Source: Flavobacteriales bacterium (GTDB taxonomy: Bacteria > Bacteroidota > Bacteroidia > Flavobacteriales > BACL11). Taken from it: a DNA stretch of 16,794 nucleotides. Shown here one piece after another: positions 1 to 8,045 of this stretch (the stretch's first letter is position 1; each line of letters starts with the position of its first letter). Position numbers and translations under genes: made by a program. The DNA lies in the NCBI GenBank assembly GCA_018695965.1, contig JABHQB010000092.1, positions 1-16,794 on the forward strand, written 5' to 3'. Below the pieces are notes generated by a model. It was given only the letters and a program-made list of their open reading frames with translations. It was not told the DNA's origin and did no database searches.

Positions 1-2
1 AT

Positions 3-152
3 TTAAGAATTATTGACTTATTAGGAAAAGAGGTTTTGCATTCAAGATATGCAGAATCTATTGATGTTTCTTCTTTAAATAATGGACTATATTTATTAGA
101 GATTATATCTTCTGATAAAAGATATTCTCAAAAAATTCAGATTGACAGATAA
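3..152 (+). CDS. C-terminal fragment of a secreted protein with a T9SS type A sorting domain
   Basis: The window opens inside a gene whose last 49 codons are readable, ending at TAA 150-152. The fragment begins LRIIDLLGKEVL and continues through SLNNGLYLLEI to the end QKIQIDR. The order 'D-x-LGKxV ... L-x-x-GxYxL-x-I ... K-x-x' is typical of the type A C-terminal domain (Por secretion system sorting domain) that directs Bacteroidota proteins through the type IX secretion system, where it is cleaved off. The catalytic or binding part of the protein lies to the left of the window, so its function cannot be stated. The other two plus-strand frames carry stops within the first 15 bases, which supports this frame. 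Partial at the 5' end. Confidence 0.8.
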   Translation, partial: LRIIDLLGKEVLHSRYAESIDVSSLNNGLYLLEIISSDKRYSQKIQIDR

Positions 153-211
153 TATAAAACAGAAGCATCTTGAATATATAATTAAAGAATCTTTTTCGTT
201 ATGTTCTCGTA

Positions 212-219
212 TATCTTTT
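212..219 (+). promoter_or_regulatory. Weak candidate -7 box for the 241 gene
   Basis: TATCTTTT matches the Bacteroidota -7 consensus TAnnTTTG except for the last base. It ends 21 bases before the ATG at 241, a spacing like that of the better boxes in this window. No clear -33 TTG is present. In such AT-rich sequence a one-mismatch match can arise by chance. Confidence 0.3.
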
Positions 220-240
220 AAATAAAATAATCTGTAATTT

Positions 241-3200
241 ATGAAGAAAATAGCTGTATCCTTAATTTTAATTTTTAGTAGCTTACTATCCTACTCATCA
301 CATTTTATGGGAGGTGAGATTACGTGGCAGTGCATTAAAGGAGGTCCTGATGTTGGTAAATATATTTTTCAAATGAAAGTATATAGAGATTGCAATGGAA
401 TTACCTTTTCTCAAACCTCTCAAACACTAACACATCATAATTACCCCTCACTTGGAACTACAACTCCAATATTGTTAAATTTCATTTCCACTACAGATAT
501 TTCTCCAACTGGGTCAATTGCTTCGGGTAATACTTGTGTTGATTGTGCTAGTGGTCAACTTGGTGGTGTAGAGGAATATGTATGGAGATCTGACCCAATG
601 ATATTAGGAGGAACTCCTCCTGCGGAAGGATGGCATTTTACTTGGGGTAGTTGTTGTAGAAGTAGTAATATTACTAATGGAATGAATGATGAGAGTTGGA
701 CTTTAAGAGCTGTAATGTATCCGTATACGGATCCAGCAACTGGAAATGCTCTTCCTGCGGATCCTTGTTATGATTCTTCTCCTAAGTTTGAAGAGCAAGC
801 GAAAACAATTATATGTACAGGATATGAATTTTCGTATTCACACAACGCTTTTGATGACGAGTTAGATGAGATTGTATATTCTTGGGGAGAACCACTTGGA
901 GATGCGTTCGCTTATGATCCTGCTAATCCAAATGCTACCGCTCTTGCTTTTGATCCTCCTTATACAGTAAATTCTCCCATTCCAGGTGCTCCAACCTTGG
1001 AATCTTCAACTGGAGAGATCACTTATAATTCTAATACTGCTGGTGTATTTGTAACTTGTATTAAGGTAGAAGCTTTTAAATGTGGTCAGTTAGTAGCAGA
1101 AATATACAGAGAGGTTCAAGTACTTTTAATTGATTGTGGATTATATACTCAACCACAAGATGGGTTTAATGACCCTCCAACAATTACAGAAGCATTTACT
1201 GATCCTGCAACAGGACTACCTACTTATGAAACGACCGTTTATGCTGGACAGTTAGTACAGTTTAATATTGAAGCAGAAGATTTGGATACTTATGCCGGTG
1301 GTCAGTTGCAACAAATTACTTTAGATGCTGATGGTGGTCAGTTTGCTTCTGATTATGTAACTGTAAACAACTGTGCGAATCCCCCTTGCGCTACTTTTAA
1401 TAATGGTGCTGGAGTTACTCCACCCTTTTCTGCACCTGGTATTGTGTCAGGAGTATTTGAGTGGCAAACAGATTGCTCTCACATGACAGCAGATGTTGGT
1501 TGTAACACCACATCCAATATATTTACATTCCTAATTAAAGCTGAAGATGATTTTTGCCCTGCTAATGGAATTTCTATTGCAACAATCAAGATTACTGTTG
1601 TACCACCTATCCCAGATTTAAGATGTACTGAAGTTTTACAAAATGGAGATGTAATGCTTACGTGGAAATATGCAAATGGGGCTCCTCCAACTTTAGAACC
1701 GTATATGGTATGGCATTCTAATAATCCTAACGGTCCTTTTACTTTGATTGATAGTGTTTTTCATCCAGTAACAACATTTACACATTCTTCTGCTGGAGGA
1801 AATGATGCTGCACAATATTATTATCTTTCTACAGAGGAAGGATGTGGGGTTACAGCAGGAGATTTAAATTCGGATACTTTATCTAGTATCTTTATAGATG
1901 TAGTTCCAATAAACCAGGGAATTAAAGCTTATTTGGATTGGAATGCAATTCATGATCCTTTATTATATACTTCTTCTACGGATTATGAATTGTTTTTAAA
2001 AAATCCGAATACTAATTTTACTAATATATTAACTGCTCCAAGTCAGAATTACACACATGATTTGGAGTTTTGTAATTATTATCCAGAGTTTTATGTGACA
2101 ATTGATGATGCTAGTGGATGTTCCTCAAAATCAAATATTGGAGTAACTAATTTGCTAGATACAATTACTCCTGTTGCTCCAATAATCACTGATGTTTCGG
2201 TAGATGTCAATGGTAAGGCAGTAATTTCTTGGACATCTTCTCAAGGAACAGACTTCTATGCTATTTACAAACAAGATGAGTTTGGAGTTTGGGTAACTAT
2301 TGATTCTGTATTTGGAGTCAATACTACTACTTATAATGATTTAAACTCTAATGCTACAAATCAATATGAGTTGTTTCAGGTTAGAGCTTTAGATAGTTGT
2401 GGAAATGCATCGCAAACTAGCATAGAACATAATTCTATGAACTTAGAATCAGATTTACATGCATGCGATAATACTATAAGTTTGGACTGGAACGACTATA
2501 TAAATTGGAGTGGAGGTACAGACCATTATGAAATAGTTGTAAATGAATCTACGTGTGGAATTGACCCTAGCCAAACGATAAGATTAGAAGGTGATGTTAC
2601 AGATTTTGTACTTGATATTATTCACTCATGCACTTATAATATTTATATTTTGGCATATAATTCAGATTCTACTTATGTAGCAATGTCCGATTTAATTATC
2701 TTTTATGCAGATTTACCTAAAAAACCAGATTTCAATTATATTACTACTACTACTGTAGATCATGAAGATGGAGCGGTTGATATATCATGTTATATTGATA
2801 ATACTGCCATTATTACTAAATATGAAATTGATAGATCTGAAAGAGAAACAAATAATTTTCTTAATATAGCTTCTATTCCTTTTCCTAATAGTGGAGACAT
2901 GATTTATTATCATGACATAGGTGTAGAAACAAAAGATCATTTTTATCAATATCATGTATTTCCTGTAGATACCTGCGGAAGAAGAGTTTCTACTCCTATT
3001 GCTCCTCTTTTGGCAATTGACACCTCTGTTTCTCAGACTATTTTGTGTGAAGTAGAAATAAATACAGATTATGGAAATATTTTATTCGAAGAACAGTACA
3101 CGAATACAATTTGGTTTAATAATTATATTGATTGGTTAGGAGGTGTATCTCAGTACAACATATATCGTTCCGTAAATAGAGATCCATATATATTAATTCC

Positions 3201-3648
3201 TTTACATACCTTTTATCCTGGAGATTCTTTAATTTATGTAGATTTAGTCACTAAATTTGTGGATGGAAATGGCAGGTTCTGTTATTATATTGAAGCTGTT
3301 GAAGGAAATGGAAATGATTTAGGTTTTACGGAAAGAAGTTTATCGAATATAGCTTGCGTCTCTCAAACTCCAAAACTATTTGTTCCAAATATATTTACCC
3401 CTAATGATGATGAACATAATGAACTATTTAGACCTGTAACCGCATTTGTTTCGGAAGAAGGATATTCTTTTACGATTTATAGTAGGGGTGGAGAAAAGGT
3501 TTTTACTACAAATAACCCTACAAAAGGTTGGGATGGTAAATGTAAAGGAAAAGATGCTCAAATAGGTAATTATGTTTACCATGTAGAATACATAAATGGA
3601 GTAGGAGAGTTTACGGAAAAAACTAGTGTATTTAGATTGCTCCGATAA
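241..3648 (+). CDS. Large secreted surface protein, FN3-like modules and T9SS type B (CHU_C) sorting domain
   Basis: A 1135-residue secreted protein. Residues 1 to about 19 form a signal peptide (MKKIAVSLILIFSSLLSYS), followed by SHFMGGEITWQC, an N-terminal motif I associate with large Bacteroidota gliding-type surface proteins. Residues 20-300 are cysteine-containing (C31, C51, C99, C102, C138, C139, C176, C192, C273, C281, C299), fitting disulfides in an exported protein. Residues about 305-455 look like an Ig- or cadherin-like module, and about 460-1045 hold FN3-like beta modules. A motif Y-I-N/D-W-x-GG recurs at residues 753-759 and 962-968. Residues 1047-1135, from FVPNIFTPNDDEHNELF through GWDGKCKGK to the C-terminal FRLLR, are a classic gliding-motility-associated type B T9SS domain. 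I infer a cell-surface or adhesin-like role; there is no enzymatic motif and the ligand is unknown. Confidence 0.85.
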   Translation: MKKIAVSLILIFSSLLSYSSHFMGGEITWQCIKGGPDVGKYIFQMKVYRDCNGITFSQTSQTLTHHNYPSLGTTTPILLNFISTTDISPTGSIASGNTCVDCASGQLGGVEEYVWRSDPMILGGTPPAEGWHFTWGSCCRSSNITNGMNDESWTLRAVMYPYTDPATGNALPADPCYDSSPKFEEQAKTIICTGYEFSYSHNAFDDELDEIVYSWGEPLGDAFAYDPANPNATALAFDPPYTVNSPIPGAPTLESSTGEITYNSNTAGVFVTCIKVEAFKCGQLVAEIYREVQVLLIDCGLYTQPQDGFNDPPTITEAFTDPATGLPTYETTVYAGQLVQFNIEAEDLDTYAGGQLQQITLDADGGQFASDYVTVNNCANPPCATFNNGAGVTPPFSAPGIVSGVFEWQTDCSHMTADVGCNTTSNIFTFLIKAEDDFCPANGISIATIKITVVPPIPDLRCTEVLQNGDVMLTWKYANGAPPTLEPYMVWHSNNPNGPFTLIDSVFHPVTTFTHSSAGGNDAAQYYYLSTEEGCGVTAGDLNSDTLSSIFIDVVPINQGIKAYLDWNAIHDPLLYTSSTDYELFLKNPNTNFTNILTAPSQNYTHDLEFCNYYPEFYVTIDDASGCSSKSNIGVTNLLDTITPVAPIITDVSVDVNGKAVISWTSSQGTDFYAIYKQDEFGVWVTIDSVFGVNTTTYNDLNSNATNQYELFQVRALDSCGNASQTSIEHNSMNLESDLHACDNTISLDWNDYINWSGGTDHYEIVVNESTCGIDPSQTIRLEGDVTDFVLDIIHSCTYNIYILAYNSDSTYVAMSDLIIFYADLPKKPDFNYITTTTVDHEDGAVDISCYIDNTAIITKYEIDRSERETNNFLNIASIPFPNSGDMIYYHDIGVETKDHFYQYHVFPVDTCGRRVSTPIAPLLAIDTSVSQTILCEVEINTDYGNILFEEQYTNTIWFNNYIDWLGGVSQYNIYRSVNRDPYILIPLHTFYPGDSLIYVDLVTKFVDGNGRFCYYIEAVEGNGNDLGFTERSLSNIACVSQTPKLFVPNIFTPNDDEHNELFRPVTAFVSEEGYSFTIYSRGGEKVFTTNNPTKGWDGKCKGKDAQIGNYVYHVEYINGVGEFTEKTSVFRLLR

Positions 3649-3714
3649 AATTACAATCTTAATTTCTTAAGTCTCTTTTTGGGAGTTTTTTAGCGATAAT
3701 AAGGATAAAATTAG

Positions 3715-3722
3715 TACTTTTG
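3715..3722 (+). promoter_or_regulatory. -7 promoter box upstream of guaB
   Basis: TACTTTTG fits the Bacteroidota -7 consensus TAnnTTTG at every fixed position. It ends 24 bases before the ATG at 3747. A possible TTG start at 3720 lies inside this box and so would be at or before the transcription start. No convincing -33 TTG is seen at the usual distance. Confidence 0.65.
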
Positions 3723-3746
3723 CAGACAATTTTAACAAAAGAGTTT

Positions 3747-5213
3747 ATGGAAGTAGATAATAAAATTATAGGAGAAGGATTAACATTTGATGATGTTTTA
3801 ATTGTTCCTCAATATTCAGAAGTGCTTCCTCATTTAGTAAAAACTAAGAGTCGTTTTTCAAGAAATATAGAATTAAATGTTCCTTTAGTTTCTGCTGCTA
3901 TGGATACAGTAACCGAATCATCAATGGCTATCGCTATAGCACAGGAAGGAGGAATTGGTGTGCTTCATAAAAACATGAGTATTGAATCTCAATCACTAGA
4001 AGTTAGAAAAGTAAAAAGATCGGAAAGTGGAATGATATTAGATCCGATAACTTTAAATAAATTTGCGATAGTTGGGGATGCTTTACAAATAATGAAGGAA
4101 AATAAAATTGGAGGTATTCCGGTTGTAGATTCTGAAAATAAATTAGTAGGAATTGTTACTAACAGAGATTTGAGATTTGAGAAAGATATGGGTCAGAGCG
4201 TTTTGGATATCATGACTTCTGATGGTATTGTTACTACCGAACTTACCGATTTGGAAAATGCTGAAAGAATACTTCAGGAGAATAAAATTGAAAAATTACC
4301 AGTAATAAACTCAGATAATAAATTAGTTGGTTTAATCACTTTTAAAGATATTATCAAAAATAGAATGCGTCCTAACGCATGTAAAGATAAGTTTGGAAGG
4401 TTAAGGGTAGCTGCAGCTGTTGGTGTAACAGGAGATGTTATGGAAAGAGTAGAGGCTCTTGCAGAATCTTCAGTAGACGCTATAATAATTGATACTGCTC
4501 ATGGACATTCTAAAGGAGTGATTGATATTCTTAAAAAAGTAAAAGCAGAATATAAAAATATTGATATAATTGTTGGGAATATTGCTACTGCAGACGCTGC
4601 GAAAATGTTAATTGATGCAGGTGCAGATGCAGTAAAGGTTGGTATTGGTCCTGGTTCTATTTGTACAACAAGAATTGTTGCTGGTATTGGAGTTCCACAA
4701 CTTACTGCTGTAATGGATGTTTTCTCGGCTTGTAGTGAGAATAATATTCCATTAATAGCAGATGGAGGAATCCGTTATTCAGGAGATGTTGTAAAAGCAC
4801 TGGTTGCAGGAGCAAGTTGTGTGATGTTAGGTTCTGTACTAGCAGGTGTTGAAGAAGCTCCTGGGGAGACAATTATATTTGAAGGAAGAAAGTTTAAAAC
4901 TTACAGAGGAATGGGATCTATTGAGGCAATGCAAAGAGGTTCAAAAGATAGATATTTCCAATCTGAGGAATCAGATTCTAAAAAACTAGTTCCCGAAGGA
5001 ATTGTCGGAAGAGTTGCATATAAAGGTATATTATCAGAAGTTACTCATCAAATTATAGGAGGATTAAAATCTGGTATGGGTTATTGTGGAGCAAATAATA
5101 TAGAAGAGTTGCTTGCTGCCAGATTTGTAAAAATTACCTCTTCAGGTATAACAGAGAGCCATCCTCATAATGTAACTATTACAAGGGAATCTCCAAATTA
5201 TAGCAGAAGATAA
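3747..5213 (+). CDS. guaB: Inosine-5'-monophosphate dehydrogenase
   Basis: Cytosolic enzyme that oxidises IMP to XMP with NAD+, the committed step of GMP synthesis. The 488-residue product is the usual bacterial length. Residues 10-20 (EGLTFDDVLIV) are the family's N-terminal signature. Two CBS domains lie at about 94-205. The catalytic loop GPGSICTTR places the nucleophilic cysteine at C306. ADGGIRYSGD (338-347) binds the IMP phosphate, and the mobile flap carries KTYRGMGS (384-391) and the R402-Y403 pair. The frame extends nine codons upstream to a TTG at 3720, but that codon lies inside the -7 promoter box and the extra residues have no counterpart in the family, so I chose ATG 3747. The chaperone gene starts 60 bases downstream with no visible promoter or terminator between, so read-through transcription is likely. 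Confidence 0.97.
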   Translation: MEVDNKIIGEGLTFDDVLIVPQYSEVLPHLVKTKSRFSRNIELNVPLVSAAMDTVTESSMAIAIAQEGGIGVLHKNMSIESQSLEVRKVKRSESGMILDPITLNKFAIVGDALQIMKENKIGGIPVVDSENKLVGIVTNRDLRFEKDMGQSVLDIMTSDGIVTTELTDLENAERILQENKIEKLPVINSDNKLVGLITFKDIIKNRMRPNACKDKFGRLRVAAAVGVTGDVMERVEALAESSVDAIIIDTAHGHSKGVIDILKKVKAEYKNIDIIVGNIATADAAKMLIDAGADAVKVGIGPGSICTTRIVAGIGVPQLTAVMDVFSACSENNIPLIADGGIRYSGDVVKALVAGASCVMLGSVLAGVEEAPGETIIFEGRKFKTYRGMGSIEAMQRGSKDRYFQSEESDSKKLVPEGIVGRVAYKGILSEVTHQIIGGLKSGMGYCGANNIEELLAARFVKITSSGITESHPHNVTITRESPNYSRR

Positions 5214-5273
5214 AACAAAGTAATAAATCACTAAATAAATCGTTCATTGAACATAAAAATTAAAATATAAGAA

Positions 5274-7217
5274 ATGATAAAAAAAATTATTTTACTAGTA
5301 ATATTCTTAATTTCAATTAAGATAACACATGCACAAGAAATTATCAATATTTCTGGAAATTCAATAACAGTTCAGGAGTTTAAGAATACTCTGATGAAAA
5401 ATAATCATAATAGAAAAATAACAAAAGAATATTTAGATGAATATGTAGAATTGTTTATTAATTACAAATTAAAAGTTTTACAAGCAAAGGAGATGGGTTT
5501 AGATAGGGAAGAATCTTTTGTTTCAGAACTAGAAATGTATAGAAAACAACTAGCAAAACCTTATTTACAAGCAAGAGAGTTTAAAGAAGATCTTGTTAAT
5601 GAGGCTTATGAAAGAATGAGATATGATGTAAGTGCATCACACATTTTATTTAAATTAGATGAGAACTCTACTCCATCAGATACATTGTTAAAATATAATA
5701 TAGCTAAAAAAGTAAAAAGTAGAATTGAAAGTAAGGAAATTACATTTGAACAAGCTGTTTCAGAGTATTCAGAAGAAAAATTTAATAATGGTAATTTGGG
5801 TTATTTCACTGCTTTTGATATGGTATACCCTTTTGAAACAGCTGTTTATACTACTGAAGTTGGAAAAATTTCGGATATTGTAAAAACACAATATGGATAT
5901 CATTTAGTAAAGGTAAATGACAAGAGATTAGCGGTTGGTGAGGTTAAAGTATCTCATATTATGTTCAAGTTTCCAAAAGGTGGAGTAGATGAAAAGTCAT
6001 CAAATTTAGTAAAGTCAAAAGCAGTTGACGTTTATAACAAATTAAATTCTGGAGAGGATTTTACTGTTTTAGCAGACAGGTATTCTGAAGATAGATCAAC
6101 AGCAGTAAAAGGAGGGGAATTACCTTGGTTTGGTCTTAATAAAATGGCTAAGGAATTTGAAGAAGCTTCCTTCTCATTATCAAGTGTAGGTGATTTTACA
6201 CAACCATTTAAAACAGAATATGGATGGCATATTGTAATTCTAAATGATAAAAAGGTTATAGGTTCTTTAGATGACCATAAAGAAGATATAAAACGAAAGA
6301 TTGATAAAGGATCTAGAAATCTATTGAGTGAATTAGCTCTTTTAACGAGACTTAAGTTGGACTACAATTTCACTGAACATAAGTATAATAAATACAGAAA
6401 GAATATTGTGAAAGAGTCCATAGACTTAGATAATTTGTTTGCAGCTTCATTAACTAATGAAGATATCAAGAGATATGAAAATGATAATAGAGAGTTGTTT
6501 TCCTTAGATGGCATTGCGTATACTCAAGAGGATTTCAAAAACTTTATTCTAGACTATCAAGAATCAGGTTTAGATTTTGAGATGATGTATCAAAGATTCG
6601 TAGATTTTACCTGCTTAGAATATGAAGAAAGTAAATTAGAAGAGAAATATCCTGAATATAAAATATTATTAAATGAATTTAGAGATGGTATTTTGCTTTT
6701 TGATTTAACAAGTAAGATGGTTTGGACTAAAGCTATGGAAGATACAATTGGTTTACAGAAATATTTTGAAACAAACAGAGAGAATTATGTTTGGGGAGAT
6801 AGAGTGGAGGCAAACATCTATACGTGTGCAAACTATAAAGTGGTTTCTAAATTAAAAAGATTACTCTGGAAGAAGAGTAAAAATATGGTGACTATTAAAG
6901 ATATGCAGGAATCTATAAATAAGGATTCACCAATGAATTTACAAATTAATTCTTCAAAATACTCAAAAGGAGATAATAAATTTATAGATCAGGTAAAATG
7001 GATAAAAGGTACTACTGAAATTCCAACAGAATCTGATGCAATTATTTTTGTTGAGATAACAGATGTAATTCCATCAGAGGAGAAAGATCTTAGTGAATCT
7101 AAAGGAAAAGTAATTTCAGATTATCAAAATTATCTAGAAGAGCAATGGTTACTTGTGCTTAGAGAAGACTATGTTATTACCCTTAATAAAGAAGTTTTAT
7201 ATTCTATTATTAAGTAA
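5274..7217 (+). CDS. Periplasmic PpiC-type peptidyl-prolyl isomerase with two parvulin domains
   Basis: A 647-residue exported folding factor. Residues 1-20 are a signal peptide (MIKKIILLVIFLISIKITHA, cleavage before QE). Residues 21-115 form a helical SurA/PrsA-like chaperone segment. Parvulin domain 1 spans about 118-217 (SASHILFK, then NGNLGYFTAFDMVYPFE, TQYGYHLVKV). Parvulin domain 2 spans about 223-326 (VSHIMFKF, VLADRYSEDRST, GGELPWFG, TEYGWHIVIL). The remaining roughly 320 residues are charged and mostly helical in appearance and resemble no domain I can name. The family isomerises Xaa-Pro bonds and chaperones outer-membrane or secreted proteins. It stands in the same reading frame as the next two genes, with its TAA directly followed by the next start. 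ATG 5274 sits behind an A-rich leader and immediately precedes the signal peptide. The client proteins are not known. Confidence 0.9.
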   Translation: MIKKIILLVIFLISIKITHAQEIINISGNSITVQEFKNTLMKNNHNRKITKEYLDEYVELFINYKLKVLQAKEMGLDREESFVSELEMYRKQLAKPYLQAREFKEDLVNEAYERMRYDVSASHILFKLDENSTPSDTLLKYNIAKKVKSRIESKEITFEQAVSEYSEEKFNNGNLGYFTAFDMVYPFETAVYTTEVGKISDIVKTQYGYHLVKVNDKRLAVGEVKVSHIMFKFPKGGVDEKSSNLVKSKAVDVYNKLNSGEDFTVLADRYSEDRSTAVKGGELPWFGLNKMAKEFEEASFSLSSVGDFTQPFKTEYGWHIVILNDKKVIGSLDDHKEDIKRKIDKGSRNLLSELALLTRLKLDYNFTEHKYNKYRKNIVKESIDLDNLFAASLTNEDIKRYENDNRELFSLDGIAYTQEDFKNFILDYQESGLDFEMMYQRFVDFTCLEYEESKLEEKYPEYKILLNEFRDGILLFDLTSKMVWTKAMEDTIGLQKYFETNRENYVWGDRVEANIYTCANYKVVSKLKRLLWKKSKNMVTIKDMQESINKDSPMNLQINSSKYSKGDNKFIDQVKWIKGTTEIPTESDAIIFVEITDVIPSEEKDLSESKGKVISDYQNYLEEQWLLVLREDYVITLNKEVLYSIIK

Positions 7218-8045
7218 TTGAAGAAATCATTTTTATACTTATTGTTGCTTGTTTTATTTTCTTGTGATTCGGAAGAAGAAGGTTCTTTCATTGCATCTTA
7301 TAAAGATAATAATCTAACTTTAGAGGAGGTATTGTTTAACAAACCTCTCTTAGTAGATTCTGCAACGTTTGTAAATAAAGAGATTAATAGGTGGATCAAG
7401 AACCAGGTTATTTTAGATAAAGCTAAGTTGTACATTGATGAAAACGATAAAGAGTTGCAATTAAAAGTAAAGAGATATAAAGAACTTTTAATAATAAACA
7501 AATATCAGACTGAGCTAATAAATAATGAATTTGATACAACTATTCTCAAAAGTGATGTTGAAGAATATTATAAAAATCATCAAGAAGATTTTATTTTACA
7601 TAAAAATATAGTTAAGGCTAGGTTTGTAAAGGTTAATAATGAAACTCTAAACTTAAAGAAGATAGAGAATTTAGTTATTACTAAAGATGATTTCGAAATG
7701 AAAGAACTCTCTAAGTTTTGTGAAATGTATGCTGAAAATAGTTTTTTGAATGATTCTGTATGGATGTATTTTTCTGATTTTGATCAGAAGATTACAATTT
7801 CAGAAAAAGAAAGAAAAAAGATATTTTCTAAAAAGAATAAATTATATAGTTTTATGGATGATCATTTTATTTTCTTGTTTTTTCTAAAAGATTATCAAAT
7901 AAAAGGAGAAGAAAGTCCGTTGCCTTTTGTGTTTAGTAATATTCGAGAGATACTTAGAAATAAGAATAAACAGAAGTTTTTGAATGAAATTGAAAATAAA
8001 CTCTATAATGAAGCTTTATCTTCTGAACATATTAAAATATTATAA
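7218..8045 (+). CDS. Lipoprotein resembling SurA's chaperone part, without a parvulin domain
   Basis: A 275-residue predicted lipoprotein. The start is TTG 7218, directly after the TAA of the preceding gene and in the same frame; the next in-frame ATG lies far inside the protein, and the residues right after the TTG are KKSFLYLLLLVLFSC, a signal sequence with lipobox LFSC and lipidated cysteine C16. The mature part opens DSEEEG, an acidic run like the surface-export signal of some Bacteroidota lipoproteins. Residues 24-130 (SYKDNNLTLEEV, then several lysine-rich helices, then DVEEYYKNHQEDF) resemble the N-terminal helical domain of SurA/PpiC proteins. I see no parvulin signature (no HILxK, GGxLG or FGYH). 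Given its position between two parvulin chaperones it is probably a non-catalytic partner, which is inference. Function otherwise unknown. Confidence 0.75.
   Translation: MKKSFLYLLLLVLFSCDSEEEGSFIASYKDNNLTLEEVLFNKPLLVDSATFVNKEINRWIKNQVILDKAKLYIDENDKELQLKVKRYKELLIINKYQTELINNEFDTTILKSDVEEYYKNHQEDFILHKNIVKARFVKVNNETLNLKKIENLVITKDDFEMKELSKFCEMYAENSFLNDSVWMYFSDFDQKITISEKERKKIFSKKNKLYSFMDDHFIFLFFLKDYQIKGEESPLPFVFSNIREILRNKNKQKFLNEIENKLYNEALSSEHIKIL

Noticed and set aside
3661..3692. CTC...GAG with following T run upstream of guaB, considered as a terminator for the surface-protein gene
   Set aside because: Only a three-pair stem can be formed; too weak to call an intrinsic terminator.
7298..7501. 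67-codon open frame on the minus strand
   Set aside because: Antisense to the lipoprotein gene; low-complexity Leu/Ser product typical of reversed lysine-rich AT-rich coding sequence.
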